Source: a virus | DNA length: 56,209 bases | IMG/VR virus record: IMGVR_UViG_3300029998_000037 | Span: 1 to 56,209 of that record | Reading direction: 5' to 3' (one strand) | Part shown: positions 15,011 to 21,937 of the stretch, in pieces | Layout: each line of letters opens with the position of its first letter | How positions within the stretch are numbered: the first letter of the stretch is position 1 | Notes under the pieces: model-generated | What the model was told of the DNA's origin: nothing | The model's database searches: none | Seen by the model: the letters and a program-made list of their open reading frames with translations, nothing else | Program-made: the position numbers and the translations under genes

Positions 15011-15217
15011 ATGAATGATGATAAAGATTGGATTGATTTAAATTATGATGGTGCTAAATTTTTACCATATAATTATAGTAGTTATACACAATTATATAAT
15101 AAATACTATATAAGAAAAAATGTAACAAACGAAGATACCTTAGAACGAATACCTATTGCTGAAATTGAAAAATTTTTACGTAGAAAAAAACTAGAAAAAT
15201 TAAAAGATATCGAATGA
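15011..15217 (+). CDS. Small protein with basic C-tail
   Basis: A 68-residue protein. The first part is tyrosine-rich (Y-N-Y-S-S-Y-T-Q-L-Y-N-K-Y-Y), and the end is L-R-R-K-K-L-E-K-L-K-D-I-E, the common C-tail of plus-strand small proteins. It is followed by the nucleotidase with an ATGA overlap at 15214. No family is recognised. Confidence 0.6.
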   Translation: MNDDKDWIDLNYDGAKFLPYNYSSYTQLYNKYYIRKNVTNEDTLERIPIAEIEKFLRRKKLEKLKDIE

Positions 15218-15687
15218 GAACACTATTTATTGATATGGACGGTGTTATAGTTGACCTAAAAAAACACATAGAAGAATTTTTTGAAAAATATCCATATTTA
15301 TTTGACAAATATGAACATTGTCCAGATCATATACATGGCATATTTAGAAATCCTAAACCATATCCAGGTGCGATAGATGCAATTAATAAATTATATCTAT
15401 CTGGAAAATATGATATGTATATTGCAACAGCCGCGCCTTGGGGTAATCCTGATGCTGCAACAGATAAACGATATTGGATTGAAACATATTTTGGAAATAT
15501 GTTTCATAAAAGATTAATTCTAACTCATAGAAAAGATATGTTAAAAGGAGACATATTAATTGATGATAGAGAAAAAAATGGTGCCGGTGAATTTGAAGGT
15601 GAATTAATAAAATTTGGATATAATCATATTACAGATAGTATGAATGAATATCAAGACTGGAATGCTGTTTTAGAACATTTATTATGA
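15214..15687 (+). CDS. 5'(3')-deoxyribonucleotidase-like HAD phosphatase
   Basis: A 157-residue protein. The start F-I-D-M-D-G-V-I-V-D-L holds catalytic Asp7 and Asp9 of the HAD superfamily. I-A-T-A-A-P-W-G-N-P supplies the motif II Thr region, and I-L-I-D-D-R-E-K-N-G-A-G provides the motif IV acidic pair. Size and pattern match the NT5C family, which removes phosphate from deoxynucleoside monophosphates; phages use it in nucleotide metabolism. ATGA overlaps on both sides tie it into the operon. Confidence 0.85.
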   Translation: MRTLFIDMDGVIVDLKKHIEEFFEKYPYLFDKYEHCPDHIHGIFRNPKPYPGAIDAINKLYLSGKYDMYIATAAPWGNPDAATDKRYWIETYFGNMFHKRLILTHRKDMLKGDILIDDREKNGAGEFEGELIKFGYNHITDSMNEYQDWNAVLEHLL

Positions 15688-16316
15688 ACAAACCAAGAAA
15701 CCCAAAAATAACAAAAGAAGAAATAATAAATTGGTTTTGTAATTTATATAATTCATGTTATCCTGTTACACACAAAGATTATCCACAATCCATATTTATG
15801 TTTTATGATACACAATTTATTAGGAAAATAAAATTGTGTAAAATATCAGGATTACCAATTACTTTACCATCAAAGGTTACAGGGATTTGTTTATTTGAGC
15901 AAGATTGGAAAAACAATCGTTTTTATTATAAATACGATGAGGTGTATTATTTTTTATATAAAAATTATTCAACTACGCATAATAATATCAGCACATTTAT
16001 TAAAGATAGACTGAATGAATATGATAAATTAAATGTATTAGTACCTATTTATTGCGGTAACACAGTGAAATTAATATTAACAATACCTTGGCTGAGTGAA
16101 TATTATAAATTAAATGAATTGATGGTCATGGAAAGCACATTAATAGATTCAAATGAAGATGGTAAATTGGGTGTCTTAATACATAAATTGGCACCACATT
16201 ATAGATATAATATAAGAAATCATAAAATAAAAGAAATTTATAATATGAAAGTATTAACATTTGATTTTTTTAAAAAATTAAAGAATAAAATCTTAAAAAA
16301 ATTATATATAATATAA
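15684..16316 (+). CDS. Hypothetical protein, 210 residues
   Basis: Overlaps the nucleotidase by ATGA. Contains W-F-C-N-L-Y-N-S-C-Y-P-V-T-H near the start and a C-terminal basic segment F-D-F-F-K-K-L-K-N-K-I. Cys and aromatic residues are frequent. No motif of a known enzyme class is evident. Confidence 0.65.
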   Translation: MNKPRNPKITKEEIINWFCNLYNSCYPVTHKDYPQSIFMFYDTQFIRKIKLCKISGLPITLPSKVTGICLFEQDWKNNRFYYKYDEVYYFLYKNYSTTHNNISTFIKDRLNEYDKLNVLVPIYCGNTVKLILTIPWLSEYYKLNELMVMESTLIDSNEDGKLGVLIHKLAPHYRYNIRNHKIKEIYNMKVLTFDFFKKLKNKILKKLYII

Positions 16317-16324
16317 AAACTAAT

Positions 16325-16477
16325 ATGAATATAAATTTAGAAATTGAAAAATTAAAAAATAAAATAAAATTATTAGAAAAGGAAAATAAAAAATTAAAAG
16401 AAAAAATAGAAGGTTATATAATATATGAAGGAGAGTTAAAATCACAATTAACTACTGAAAAATGTAATAAATATTAA
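16325..16477 (+). CDS. Short coiled-coil protein
   Basis: A 50-residue frame from ATG 16325. Residues 4-30 show clean heptad spacing (L-E-I-E-K-L-K-N-K-I-K-L-L-E-K-E), predicting a coiled coil, followed by G-Y-I-I-Y-E-G. It sits eight bases after the previous gene and converges on the minus-strand zinc protein, overlapping by four bases. Confidence 0.5.
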   Translation: MNINLEIEKLKNKIKLLEKENKKLKEKIEGYIIYEGELKSQLTTEKCNKY

Positions 16478-16620
16478 TCTTTATCATCTTTTTTATCATC
16501 TTTTTTAATTATTGGAAATATTTCAATTCCCTTACCTTTACATTTTTGACATGTTATTTTAGTATTACTATCATATCCTCTAGCATCACATAAATTACAA
16601 ATTTTATAAGTATAATCCAT
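16474..16620 (-). CDS. Small DnaJ-type zinc-finger protein
   Basis: A 48-residue protein. C-N-L-C-D-A-R-G-Y and C-Q-K-C-K-G-K-G are two C-x-x-C-x-x-x-G repeats, as in one zinc site of the DnaJ cysteine-rich domain. An acidic-basic tail follows (K-K-D-D-K-K-D-D-K-D). Start ATG 16620 overlaps the previous stop as TAATG. It is the last gene of the first packaging-head cluster but lacks the head peptide. Likely a small scaffold or nucleic-acid binder. Confidence 0.65.
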   Translation of the reverse strand: MDYTYKICNLCDARGYDSNTKITCQKCKGKGIEIFPIIKKDDKKDDKD

Positions 16621-17129
16621 TATATATTATATTTTTCCATATTTTTTAGCATTTCTAATTTTTTAATTAATATTCCTTCTGTATAATTATATATTCTAAC
16701 GCTAAACTTAGGTTGAGATTTAGGGTTATTAAACCTTACAAATAATGTGTGCCACTTATCATCATTATCAATTTTAACTAAAAGATCAGAATCATGATAT
16801 CTTGGATTTTCAAATATAACATCTTTACACACACCAATAATACTATGAGGTTTAGAATGTGGAAAATCCTCAAAAAAATCTGAACTATAGCACCAAGTGC
16901 ATTGAAATGCTATTTTTTTATTTATAATTAATTCTTTAACTAAATTATAAAAATCAATACCATATGTTTGACAATCTTCTTTTAAACTTTTTAAATTAAA
17001 TGATTTATATAATTCATCTTTAACCTTAGCAAATTCATCTCTAATTGGTTGCTCACGATGTATAAATGATGGTCCAACCCAACCTACAAGATGCTTTTTA
17101 AATGCCTCATATAATTGTATATGTTTCAT
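16620..17129 (-). CDS. Head-peptide protein (M-K-H-I-Q-L-Y-E start, K-Y-N-I end)
   Basis: A 169-residue protein. It starts with the M-K-x-I-x-x-[FY]-E peptide and ends E-K-Y-N-I, both shared by other minus-strand proteins here. In between, L-V-K-E-L-I-I-N-K-K-I-A-F-Q and a beta-rich section to I-G-V-C-K-D-V-I-F resemble the next gene and two other cluster members, so they form a paralogous family. The N-terminal peptide resembles the T4 capsid-targeting sequence. No enzyme motif is visible. Confidence 0.7.
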   Translation of the reverse strand: MKHIQLYEAFKKHLVGWVGPSFIHREQPIRDEFAKVKDELYKSFNLKSLKEDCQTYGIDFYNLVKELIINKKIAFQCTWCYSSDFFEDFPHSKPHSIIGVCKDVIFENPRYHDSDLLVKIDNDDKWHTLFVRFNNPKSQPKFSVRIYNYTEGILIKKLEMLKNMEKYNI

Positions 17130-17647
17130 ATATTATATTTTTCAGTTTCCTTTTTTAATTTAACTAATTTATGTAATGGTTTATTATCAGCATCATAATC
17201 ATAAATTGTAACTATACTATTATTTTTTATTAAAAAATCACCACAACCATTTAACGTTCCTTGGTACTCCACAAATTTTTTATCTATTAAAATTTGTGGA
17301 GTTTTTAAATTGACATGAAGCCAAAAATCATCTTTATAAAAAAAAATATTAACATTAATAACTTTACCTTTTCTAATTGGATTTTTTTGAATTCTATTCT
17401 CATTTTGAAATATAATAGTTTTATTTAATAGAATTTCTTTAATAAAATCAATAACATCTATATTATATTTACTTTTAAGTTCAGTTTTTTCATCCATGAT
17501 CATCGTATCAACATCAATATCTAAATATTTCATAACATCATTAATAAAGAATTGATCCTTACCAAGCATATAATCATTTTTTACATTTTCAAATATCTGA
17601 TTATTCAGATTTGAACTTTGTTCAAAGATTTTAAATTTTGTTATCAT
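17126..17647 (-). CDS. Head-peptide protein (M-I-T-K-F-K-I-F-E start, K-Y-N-I end)
   Basis: A 173-residue paralogue of the preceding protein. F-I-K-E-I-L-L-N-K-T-I-I-F-Q aligns with its L-V-K-E-L-I-I-N-K segment, followed by G-K-V-I-N-V-N-I-F-F. It ends E-K-Y-N-I, and its stop overlaps the next start in AATATATGAAA. Probably delivered or sorted with the others; function unknown. Confidence 0.7.
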   Translation of the reverse strand: MITKFKIFEQSSNLNNQIFENVKNDYMLGKDQFFINDVMKYLDIDVDTMIMDEKTELKSKYNIDVIDFIKEILLNKTIIFQNENRIQKNPIRKGKVINVNIFFYKDDFWLHVNLKTPQILIDKKFVEYQGTLNGCGDFLIKNNSIVTIYDYDADNKPLHKLVKLKKETEKYNI

Positions 17648-17871
17648 TTTTTCTTTTTTGTATCTTTAATCGCCTCATCTTTAGCATATAATAAATATTC
17701 ACCATTAGTTGTTGTAAGGTTATAAACATATAATCCTTCATTAATAGCTGTTATTATTTCAAGATATTCATCTATTTCATCTTTAGATAAATCATTATTA
17801 GATAATTCATATAATGCCATATCTTTTGTAATTTTTTCACTCTTTATAATTTCCGTTTTAGTTTTTTTCAT
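17644..17871 (-). CDS. Small hypothetical protein inside head-peptide cluster
   Basis: Start taken at ATG 17871 (M-K-K-T-K-T-E-I-I-K-S), giving 75 residues; the frame is open to 17925 with an extra 18 residues. It is acidic and helical and ends in D-T-K-K-K-K, so it has neither the head peptide nor the K-Y-N-I end. The element AAATATAATTTATG at 17907-17920 leads only to M-K-stop, so the original start of this gene may have been damaged. Confidence 0.5.
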   Translation of the reverse strand: MKKTKTEIIKSEKITKDMALYELSNNDLSKDEIDEYLEIITAINEGLYVYNLTTTNGEYLLYAKDEAIKDTKKKK

Positions 17872-17905
17872 AATAAACTTATATTTTTTAAACCATATGG
17901 TTATT

Positions 17906-18001
17906 TCATAAATTATATTTATCAATTTCTTTTTTAATTAGATATTTTTTAAATTTTTCTGGATATTTTGTTTTCAATTCTTCAACTATAGATTTATCAA
18001 C
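17906..18001 (-). other. In-frame continuation of the ankyrin gene after TAA
   Basis: Directly after the TAA at 18002-18004 the same frame stays open for 31 codons and ends K-E-I-D-K-Y-N-L, the terminal motif of the neighbouring cluster proteins. This strongly suggests it is the genuine C-terminus, separated by a nonsense mutation, sequence error or readthrough stop. Confidence 0.65.
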
Positions 18002-18697
18002 TTACATCAATATATCTATAAAATCTTTATTATCTAATGTTTTAATATTCCAATTTGCACCAAGTTCTATTAATTCATACATTATTGGATAAGATACTAT
18101 ATATTTAGCACCAGATGCTGCCATTAATGCAGTACATCCGTTGTAATCCTGAATGTCTAAATCTACACCATATTTAACTAATATTTTAATCATTTTAATT
18201 ATTTTTTCCGCGTTATGACTATATCCTAATATAAGTTTGATTAATGGTGTCCTTCCAAAATTTTTATCTTGAATATTTACATCTGCACCTTGTTTTAATA
18301 AATTTTTAGTTTTTATAATATCAAGAGTTCTAATATAAATAAATAAATCCCTACTATCAATAGGTGTAGTTGGTAAATAATATTTTTTACTTGTCATTCC
18401 ACTAGTTGTAAATGTGTATGACATTAATGATTCAGACATATTATCGTTTTTATGTATAAAATTTTTATGAACTAAATATTTAACATAATTATATATTTCT
18501 TTAGAGTTAGGCAAATCTACACCATAGTTATTATAAATATAATGGTTTATAAATTCAAGAATATGATCCTCTGATAATGATTGATGTATATTAATAATAT
18601 TTTTTATTGCCTTTTTATATAATATTGGAAATAAACTTGTTATAAGTTTTAAATTAAAATTTATACTTTCATTATATAATTCGAATTTAGTTATCAT
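18002..18697 (-). CDS. Ankyrin-repeat protein with head peptide
   Basis: A 231-residue protein starting M-I-T-K-F-E-L-Y-N-E-S. The C-terminal half holds two to three ankyrin repeats: L-L-K-Q-G-A-D-V-N-I-Q-D-K-N-F-G-R-T-P-L, V-K-Y-G-V-D-L-D-I-Q-D-Y-N-G-C-T-A-L and L-I-E-L-G-A-N-W-N-I. Ankyrin repeats bind other proteins. Together with the head peptide this suggests a phage protein carried into the cell to bind a host target. N-E-S near the start looks like a T4-type protease cleavage site. It overlaps the upstream gene by ATGA, and the coding continuation beyond its stop is listed separately. Confidence 0.78.
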   Translation of the reverse strand: MITKFELYNESINFNLKLITSLFPILYKKAIKNIINIHQSLSEDHILEFINHYIYNNYGVDLPNSKEIYNYVKYLVHKNFIHKNDNMSESLMSYTFTTSGMTSKKYYLPTTPIDSRDLFIYIRTLDIIKTKNLLKQGADVNIQDKNFGRTPLIKLILGYSHNAEKIIKMIKILVKYGVDLDIQDYNGCTALMAASGAKYIVSYPIMYELIELGANWNIKTLDNKDFIDILM

Positions 18698-19176
18698 ATA
18701 TTAAATTTTATATTATTTTTATATATTTCAGGATCTATATTTAAATGTACTATAACATCTTTATTTCCTGCGCCTACATTATACCATTCATCTTCTTCAT
18801 ATATTCTTATACTTATATATTCAAATTGAAATGTATATTGAATTTCTTTAACGAATCCGCTTGGCCCTGATTCAAACGAAATTCTATCACATATACCAAA
18901 ATGTGAATTAGAATTTTCATCTTCAAATGATATAACTTTGTCAATTAATAACTTAAAAATTAAATTCCTATATTCACATTCCTGATTTGATATAATTTCT
19001 ATATCAGAAGGTGTAGAATAATGTCCTCTTCTTAATTTTTTAAATTCTCTTTCATTATTAGCAGAATATTCCATTTCACGTGCTAATTGATATAAATTAA
19101 TATATAATTTGTCATTTTTTTCAACTATATTTTTCCATTTATAACCATAGCCTTCATATGTTTTTATAAATTTCAT
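18694..19176 (-). CDS. Head-peptide protein (M-K-F-I-K-T-Y-E start, K-F-N-I end)
   Basis: A 160-residue protein. It begins M-K-F-I-K-T-Y-E-G-Y-G-Y and ends N-N-I-K-F-N-I. Internal L-I-F-K-L-L-I-D-K-V-I-S-F-E and F-G-I-C-D-R-I-S-F-E align with the paralogues at 16620 and 17126. A beta-rich region then follows. No catalytic motif is seen. Likely the same fold and the same targeting as its neighbours. Confidence 0.7.
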   Translation of the reverse strand: MKFIKTYEGYGYKWKNIVEKNDKLYINLYQLAREMEYSANNEREFKKLRRGHYSTPSDIEIISNQECEYRNLIFKLLIDKVISFEDENSNSHFGICDRISFESGPSGFVKEIQYTFQFEYISIRIYEEDEWYNVGAGNKDVIVHLNIDPEIYKNNIKFNI

Positions 19177-19490
19177 ACGTTATATTTTTTAATTATTTCT
19201 ACTTGTTTATCAAATTCTTTCTCATCTTCAATAACATTACCGTTACCATCAACTAATATCCAAGAAAATTCACTTTCACCGCGTTCAGCAGCATATTCTT
19301 CTATACCATACCATATTGCAGAATAATAATCTTGCCTATAGCCTTTATTTATAATTTTATAATAAGCTTCAGTTTCTTTTATTTTACTTAATGGAACTAA
19401 AAATTCACCACTAATTTGTACCTTTAATAATTTTTCAGTATGATCATATTTTGGTCTGCTTAATGATTCATTAAATCTTTTAATTTTCAT
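19173..19490 (-). CDS. Head-peptide protein (M-K-I-K-R-F-N-E-S start, K-K-Y-N-V end)
   Basis: A 105-residue protein, first gene of the cluster. N-E-S-L after the head peptide again resembles a (I/L)-x-E prohead-protease site. The centre, V-P-L-S-K-I-K-E-T-E-A-Y-Y-K-I-I-N-K-G-Y, looks like a folded alpha-beta domain. Upstream lies the divergent region to the coiled-coil gene at 19576, which should hold the cluster promoter; none fits TAnnTTTG, so a phage-specific promoter may be used. Confidence 0.7.
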   Translation of the reverse strand: MKIKRFNESLSRPKYDHTEKLLKVQISGEFLVPLSKIKETEAYYKIINKGYRQDYYSAIWYGIEEYAAERGESEFSWILVDGNGNVIEDEKEFDKQVEIIKKYNV

Positions 19491-19541
19491 ATTCTATATA
19501 TAATTTTTCAAAACTAAAATAAATATTTATCTATAATTGAA

Positions 19542-20000
19542 TAGATAGAATTCTACAAAAAAAATAATAAAAAAAATGAATATAATTTTAGCAACAATTT
19601 TATTGACATTGTTAGGTGCTGGTTTAGTTGTACTTTTAGTATGGTTAAGTGTGGTGTCTTGTAGATCAATAAAATTTAAGAAGAAAGTCAAAGCTCAACT
19701 TGACGGAATAAGAAAAAGAATGGATGAAAATGATCAATCATTATCATCTTCGATAAATGATCTTTATAAAAATATACAAGAAATCTCTGATTTACACTTG
19801 AAAAATTTAGAAGAGTATAAAAAACAAACAAATTTAGATTTTGAAGAATTGCATAGAGGTTTTTTAAGTGATATTCAAATAGAATTAAATGAATGGGTAA
19901 AATCACACAAAAAATTAGAAAAAAGCACAGATTCTCGTTTTGATAAACTCTATAACACAATAAAAGAAAAAGAACAATAATAAATAAAGAATTCTATCTA
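19542..20000. repeat. 13-bp inverted repeats flanking one gene
   Basis: TAGATAGAATTCT at 19542-19554 is repeated as its exact complement AGAATTCTATCTA at 19988-20000. The pair brackets the single gene 19576-19980. Confidence 0.75.
19576..19980 (+). CDS. Membrane-anchored coiled-coil protein
   Basis: A 134-residue protein. Residues 3-27 form one membrane helix; a basic stretch (K-F-K-K-K-V-K) follows, then about 100 residues of heptad-rich helix. The N-terminus out, C-terminus in arrangement fits the positive-inside rule. It is monocistronic, followed by a strong terminator and flanked by inverted repeats. Spanin- or Rz-like roles are imaginable, but the lysis gene is 12 kb away and no lipobox partner is seen. 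Confidence 0.6.
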   Translation: MNIILATILLTLLGAGLVVLLVWLSVVSCRSIKFKKKVKAQLDGIRKRMDENDQSLSSSINDLYKNIQEISDLHLKNLEEYKKQTNLDFEELHRGFLSDIQIELNEWVKSHKKLEKSTDSRFDKLYNTIKEKEQ

Positions 20001-20002
20001 CT

Positions 20003-20027
20003 AAACCTCTATTTAAGAGGTTTTTTT
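20003..20027 (+). terminator. Rho-independent terminator
   Basis: AACCTCT-ATTT-AAGAGGTT followed by a T run; ends the 19576 transcript. Confidence 0.85.
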
Positions 20028-20117
20028 ATTTGCTTTTAAATATATCTAAAACTTAGTTATTTTTATTACTATATAGTATGCGGAATTTTCCGCAAATAAA
20101 AAATAAATAAATAAAAA

Positions 20118-20318
20118 ATGAGTAAATTGAATGGAACCTGCAAATTTTATAACAGCGCGAAAGGGTTTGGATTTTTAATTGAAAATCAGACAGGTAACGA
20201 GGTTTTCGTACACGCTACAGGTTTAATTGATGAAATTAGAGAAAATGACGAAGTTGAGTATGAAGTTGTACCAGGTAAAAAAGGTCAGAATGCAGTAAAT
20301 GTTAGAGTTTTAAACTAA
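20118..20318 (+). CDS. Cold-shock domain protein (CspA family)
   Basis: A 66-residue single-domain protein. K-G-F-G-F-L (15-20) is the RNP1 motif and V-F-V-H-A-T (29-34) the RNP2 motif of cold-shock proteins. Length and layout match bacterial CspA. It binds single-stranded nucleic acid and may act as an RNA chaperone. Its G+C content is a little above that of the neighbours, which suggests transfer from a bacterial host. Confidence 0.92.
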   Translation: MSKLNGTCKFYNSAKGFGFLIENQTGNEVFVHATGLIDEIRENDEVEYEVVPGKKGQNAVNVRVLN

Positions 20319-20439
20319 GATATTTTTAAACATTTTCTAAACAAACTTTTTTAATATTCTTATCCTAGTTCACTTCTATCGATCCTTTAATTTTTTTCAA
20401 AATTCATTCAATTGCGATACAATTTTCAAAAAACAAGTG

Positions 20440-20447
20440 TATATTTG
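20440..20447 (+). promoter_or_regulatory. Promoter of the small GC-rich RNA
   Basis: TATATTTG at 20440-20447 fits TAnnTTTG. It lies just upstream of a compact RNA with its own terminator. Confidence 0.6.
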
Positions 20448-20453
20448 TAGTCT

Positions 20454-20523
20454 CTAGACCAAAGAGGTTGTACGACCTCGGAAGGCCCGGAACAAATCCT
20501 CGGTTTGGAACCGGGGTTTTTTT
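20454..20523 (+). ncRNA. Small structured RNA, about 70 bases
   Basis: Between the promoter at 20440 and the T7 run at 20517-20523 lies a short stretch that is clearly richer in G and C than its surroundings. It contains hairpin GAGGT...ACCTC (20464-20479), a linker GGAAGGCCCGGAACAAA, and terminator stem CCTCGGTT-TGG-AACCGGGG (20498-20516). No reading frame fits. It may be a trans-acting RNA, a sponge, or a leader for the region behind. I do not recognise a known family. Confidence 0.65.
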
Positions 20524-20556
20524 ATGTCCTGATAATTCCATCCTCCAGTGAAAAGA

Positions 20557-20706
20557 ATGGAACAAAAAACTATTACTTTAAAAAAATTTCTCATGTTGGT
20601 TTTTGATTTAAAATTGTTCACAAATATCAACTTTAAAAAAATTAAGAAAACTGATTTTATTGGTAAAGTAGTTGTGCTTAATTTTTGGGGGCCTTTTTTT
20701 ATTTAA
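20557..20706 (+). CDS. Doubtful 49-residue frame, possible thioredoxin-fold remnant
   Basis: ATG 20557 opens a frame ending G-K-V-V-V-L-N-F-W-G-P-F-F-I. The segment G-K-V-V-V-L-N-F-W is typical of TlpA and AhpC-type thioredoxin-like proteins just before their C-x-x-C site, but the frame ends there and no cysteine follows. It may be a remnant or a chance frame. Its end overlaps the converging minus gene by eight bases. Confidence 0.3.
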   Translation: MEQKTITLKKFLMLVFDLKLFTNINFKKIKKTDFIGKVVVLNFWGPFFI

Positions 20707-20887
20707 CAAACATCCAGCCATCAATAATTTCAACTTCACACTTACAATTGATGCCTCTAATACCATTGTTTACCTTAAATGGCACAGATACTATACCCGG
20801 TAATATAACTTGCACCGTGTAACCTGACCATAATCCTTTGTAAGTACCATCTGGCACACTTACTTTTTCTAATGACTTAGTTTTCAT
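20699..20887 (-). CDS. Small conserved phage protein
   Basis: A 62-residue beta-rich protein: P-D-G-T-Y-K-G-L-W-S-G-Y-T-V, P-F-K-V-N-N-G-I-R-G-I-N-C and V-E-I-I-D-G-W-M-F-V. I have seen this layout in small phage hypotheticals, with no function. It overlaps its upstream neighbour by 11 bases and is the end of a minus-strand run from 22.7 kb. Confidence 0.6.
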   Translation of the reverse strand: MKTKSLEKVSVPDGTYKGLWSGYTVQVILPGIVSVPFKVNNGIRGINCKCEVEIIDGWMFVK

Positions 20888-21152
20888 CTTTTATTTTATT
20901 TATGTTTATTAATTTATTTTTTCTTTCTATTTTAACTGTAGTAAACCTGCTTGCAAATAATCCAGATAAAAATCCATTTTCACCTATTATGTCAATCTGA
21001 TTAGCACCAAATTTCACATATGTTGATGTTATTACTTTATATTTTTTACCTAATATTAAATCGTGACTAAATCCACTATTTTGTTTACATATTACAAAAT
21101 CTCCTTCTTTAAAAGAATAATCACAAAACCTATTAAAATATTTTTCTTTCAT
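20877..21152 (-). CDS. SH3-like hypothetical protein with C-tail
   Basis: A 91-residue protein read from ATG 21152 (a TTG start two codons earlier is less likely). F-K-E-G-D-F-V-I-C-K-Q and I-L-G-K-K-Y-K-V-I form the strand-turn-strand pattern of small SH3-like barrels. It ends R-K-N-K-L-I-N-I-N-K-I-K, the common C-tail, here on the minus strand. It overlaps the Nudix gene by 20 bases. Confidence 0.6.
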   Translation of the reverse strand: MKEKYFNRFCDYSFKEGDFVICKQNSGFSHDLILGKKYKVITSTYVKFGANQIDIIGENGFLSGLFASRFTTVKIERKNKLININKIKDEN

Positions 21153-21561
21153 ACACAAAATTTTTCAATGGCAAAAATAGATTTTCTGGAAATTCTTTAA
21201 AATTAAAGAATTTCCATTCTTCACATTTGTCTGGCTCAACAATTGTTAAATTATTAAGTTCATTTTTATTAATATATTTTACAACTTCATATATAACTGT
21301 AATATAATGAGTTTCTTTATCAAAAATAGCATTAGTAACACCAGCAAGTACAAGATTATTATAATCCACAGTTAAATTTGTTTCTTCTTTTAATTCTCTT
21401 ATAGCACAATCTTTTAGGTCTTCACCAAAATCAAGTTTACCCCCAGGTAATCCCCAAGTATGATAACCTAAATTAATATTTTTTCTATAGCCAAGTAATA
21501 TTTCGTTTTTTTTATTTCTTATTATTACTGCTACTCCTACTCTAGGATTGATATTATTCAT
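21133..21561 (-). CDS. Nudix hydrolase
   Basis: A 142-residue protein with a complete Nudix box from Gly41: G-x5-E47-x7-R55-E56-L-x-E-E-T. W-G-L-P-G-G precedes it. The pattern V-A-V-I-I-R-N-K-K-N-E-I-L-L-G-Y-R is typical of MutT and ADP-ribose or nucleotide-sugar pyrophosphatases of bacteria and phages. It hydrolyses a nucleoside diphosphate linked to another group; the exact substrate is open. Coupled to the following SH3-like gene by overlap. Confidence 0.88.
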   Translation of the reverse strand: MNNINPRVGVAVIIRNKKNEILLGYRKNINLGYHTWGLPGGKLDFGEDLKDCAIRELKEETNLTVDYNNLVLAGVTNAIFDKETHYITVIYEVVKYINKNELNNLTIVEPDKCEEWKFFNFKEFPENLFLPLKNFVYERKIF

Positions 21562-21688
21562 AATATTTAATTTTTATTTAATAGTTTTCAATTTCAAATG
21601 ATGGAATTGTTGATTGATTATCAGACCACAGTTTGACAATATCAAGTCTCATTTTTTCTAATCGTTCTTTATTTACTGAAAATATTTC

Positions 21689-21931
21689 TTACCGTGAATC
21701 AGCAATTTTTATTTTATCTTCTTCAGAATATGTTGGACCTTTTTCGTTTAAAAATTTAGAAAGTTCTATCTGTTTTTCAATATTAACTTTATTTATCATA
21801 ACTGTTTTACGACCGAGATCATTATAATATATAATATCAAAACAAAATTTTCCATTATTATCACCATAAATTTTTTCAATAGCATAAATTTTTTCTGTGT
21901 CAATAAATGTACCTTGAACTGTAATTTTCAT
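21689..21931 (-). CDS. Small conserved phage protein, possibly cut by TAA (continuation 21578-21688)
   Basis: An 80-residue protein starting M-K-I-T-V-Q-G-T-F-I-D-T-E and ending I-A-D-S-R before TAA. The same frame continues for 36 codons: E-I-F-S-V-N-K-E-R-L-E-K-M-R-L-D-I, then V-K-L-W-S-D-N-Q-S-T-I-P and a stop at 21578. That continuation looks like normal protein and fits the style of phage proteins of this type. So TAA may be a recent 3-base insertion, a readthrough stop or an error. Confidence 0.65.
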   Translation of the reverse strand: MKITVQGTFIDTEKIYAIEKIYGDNNGKFCFDIIYYNDLGRKTVMINKVNIEKQIELSKFLNEKGPTYSEEDKIKIADSR

Positions 21932-21937
21932 AATTTT

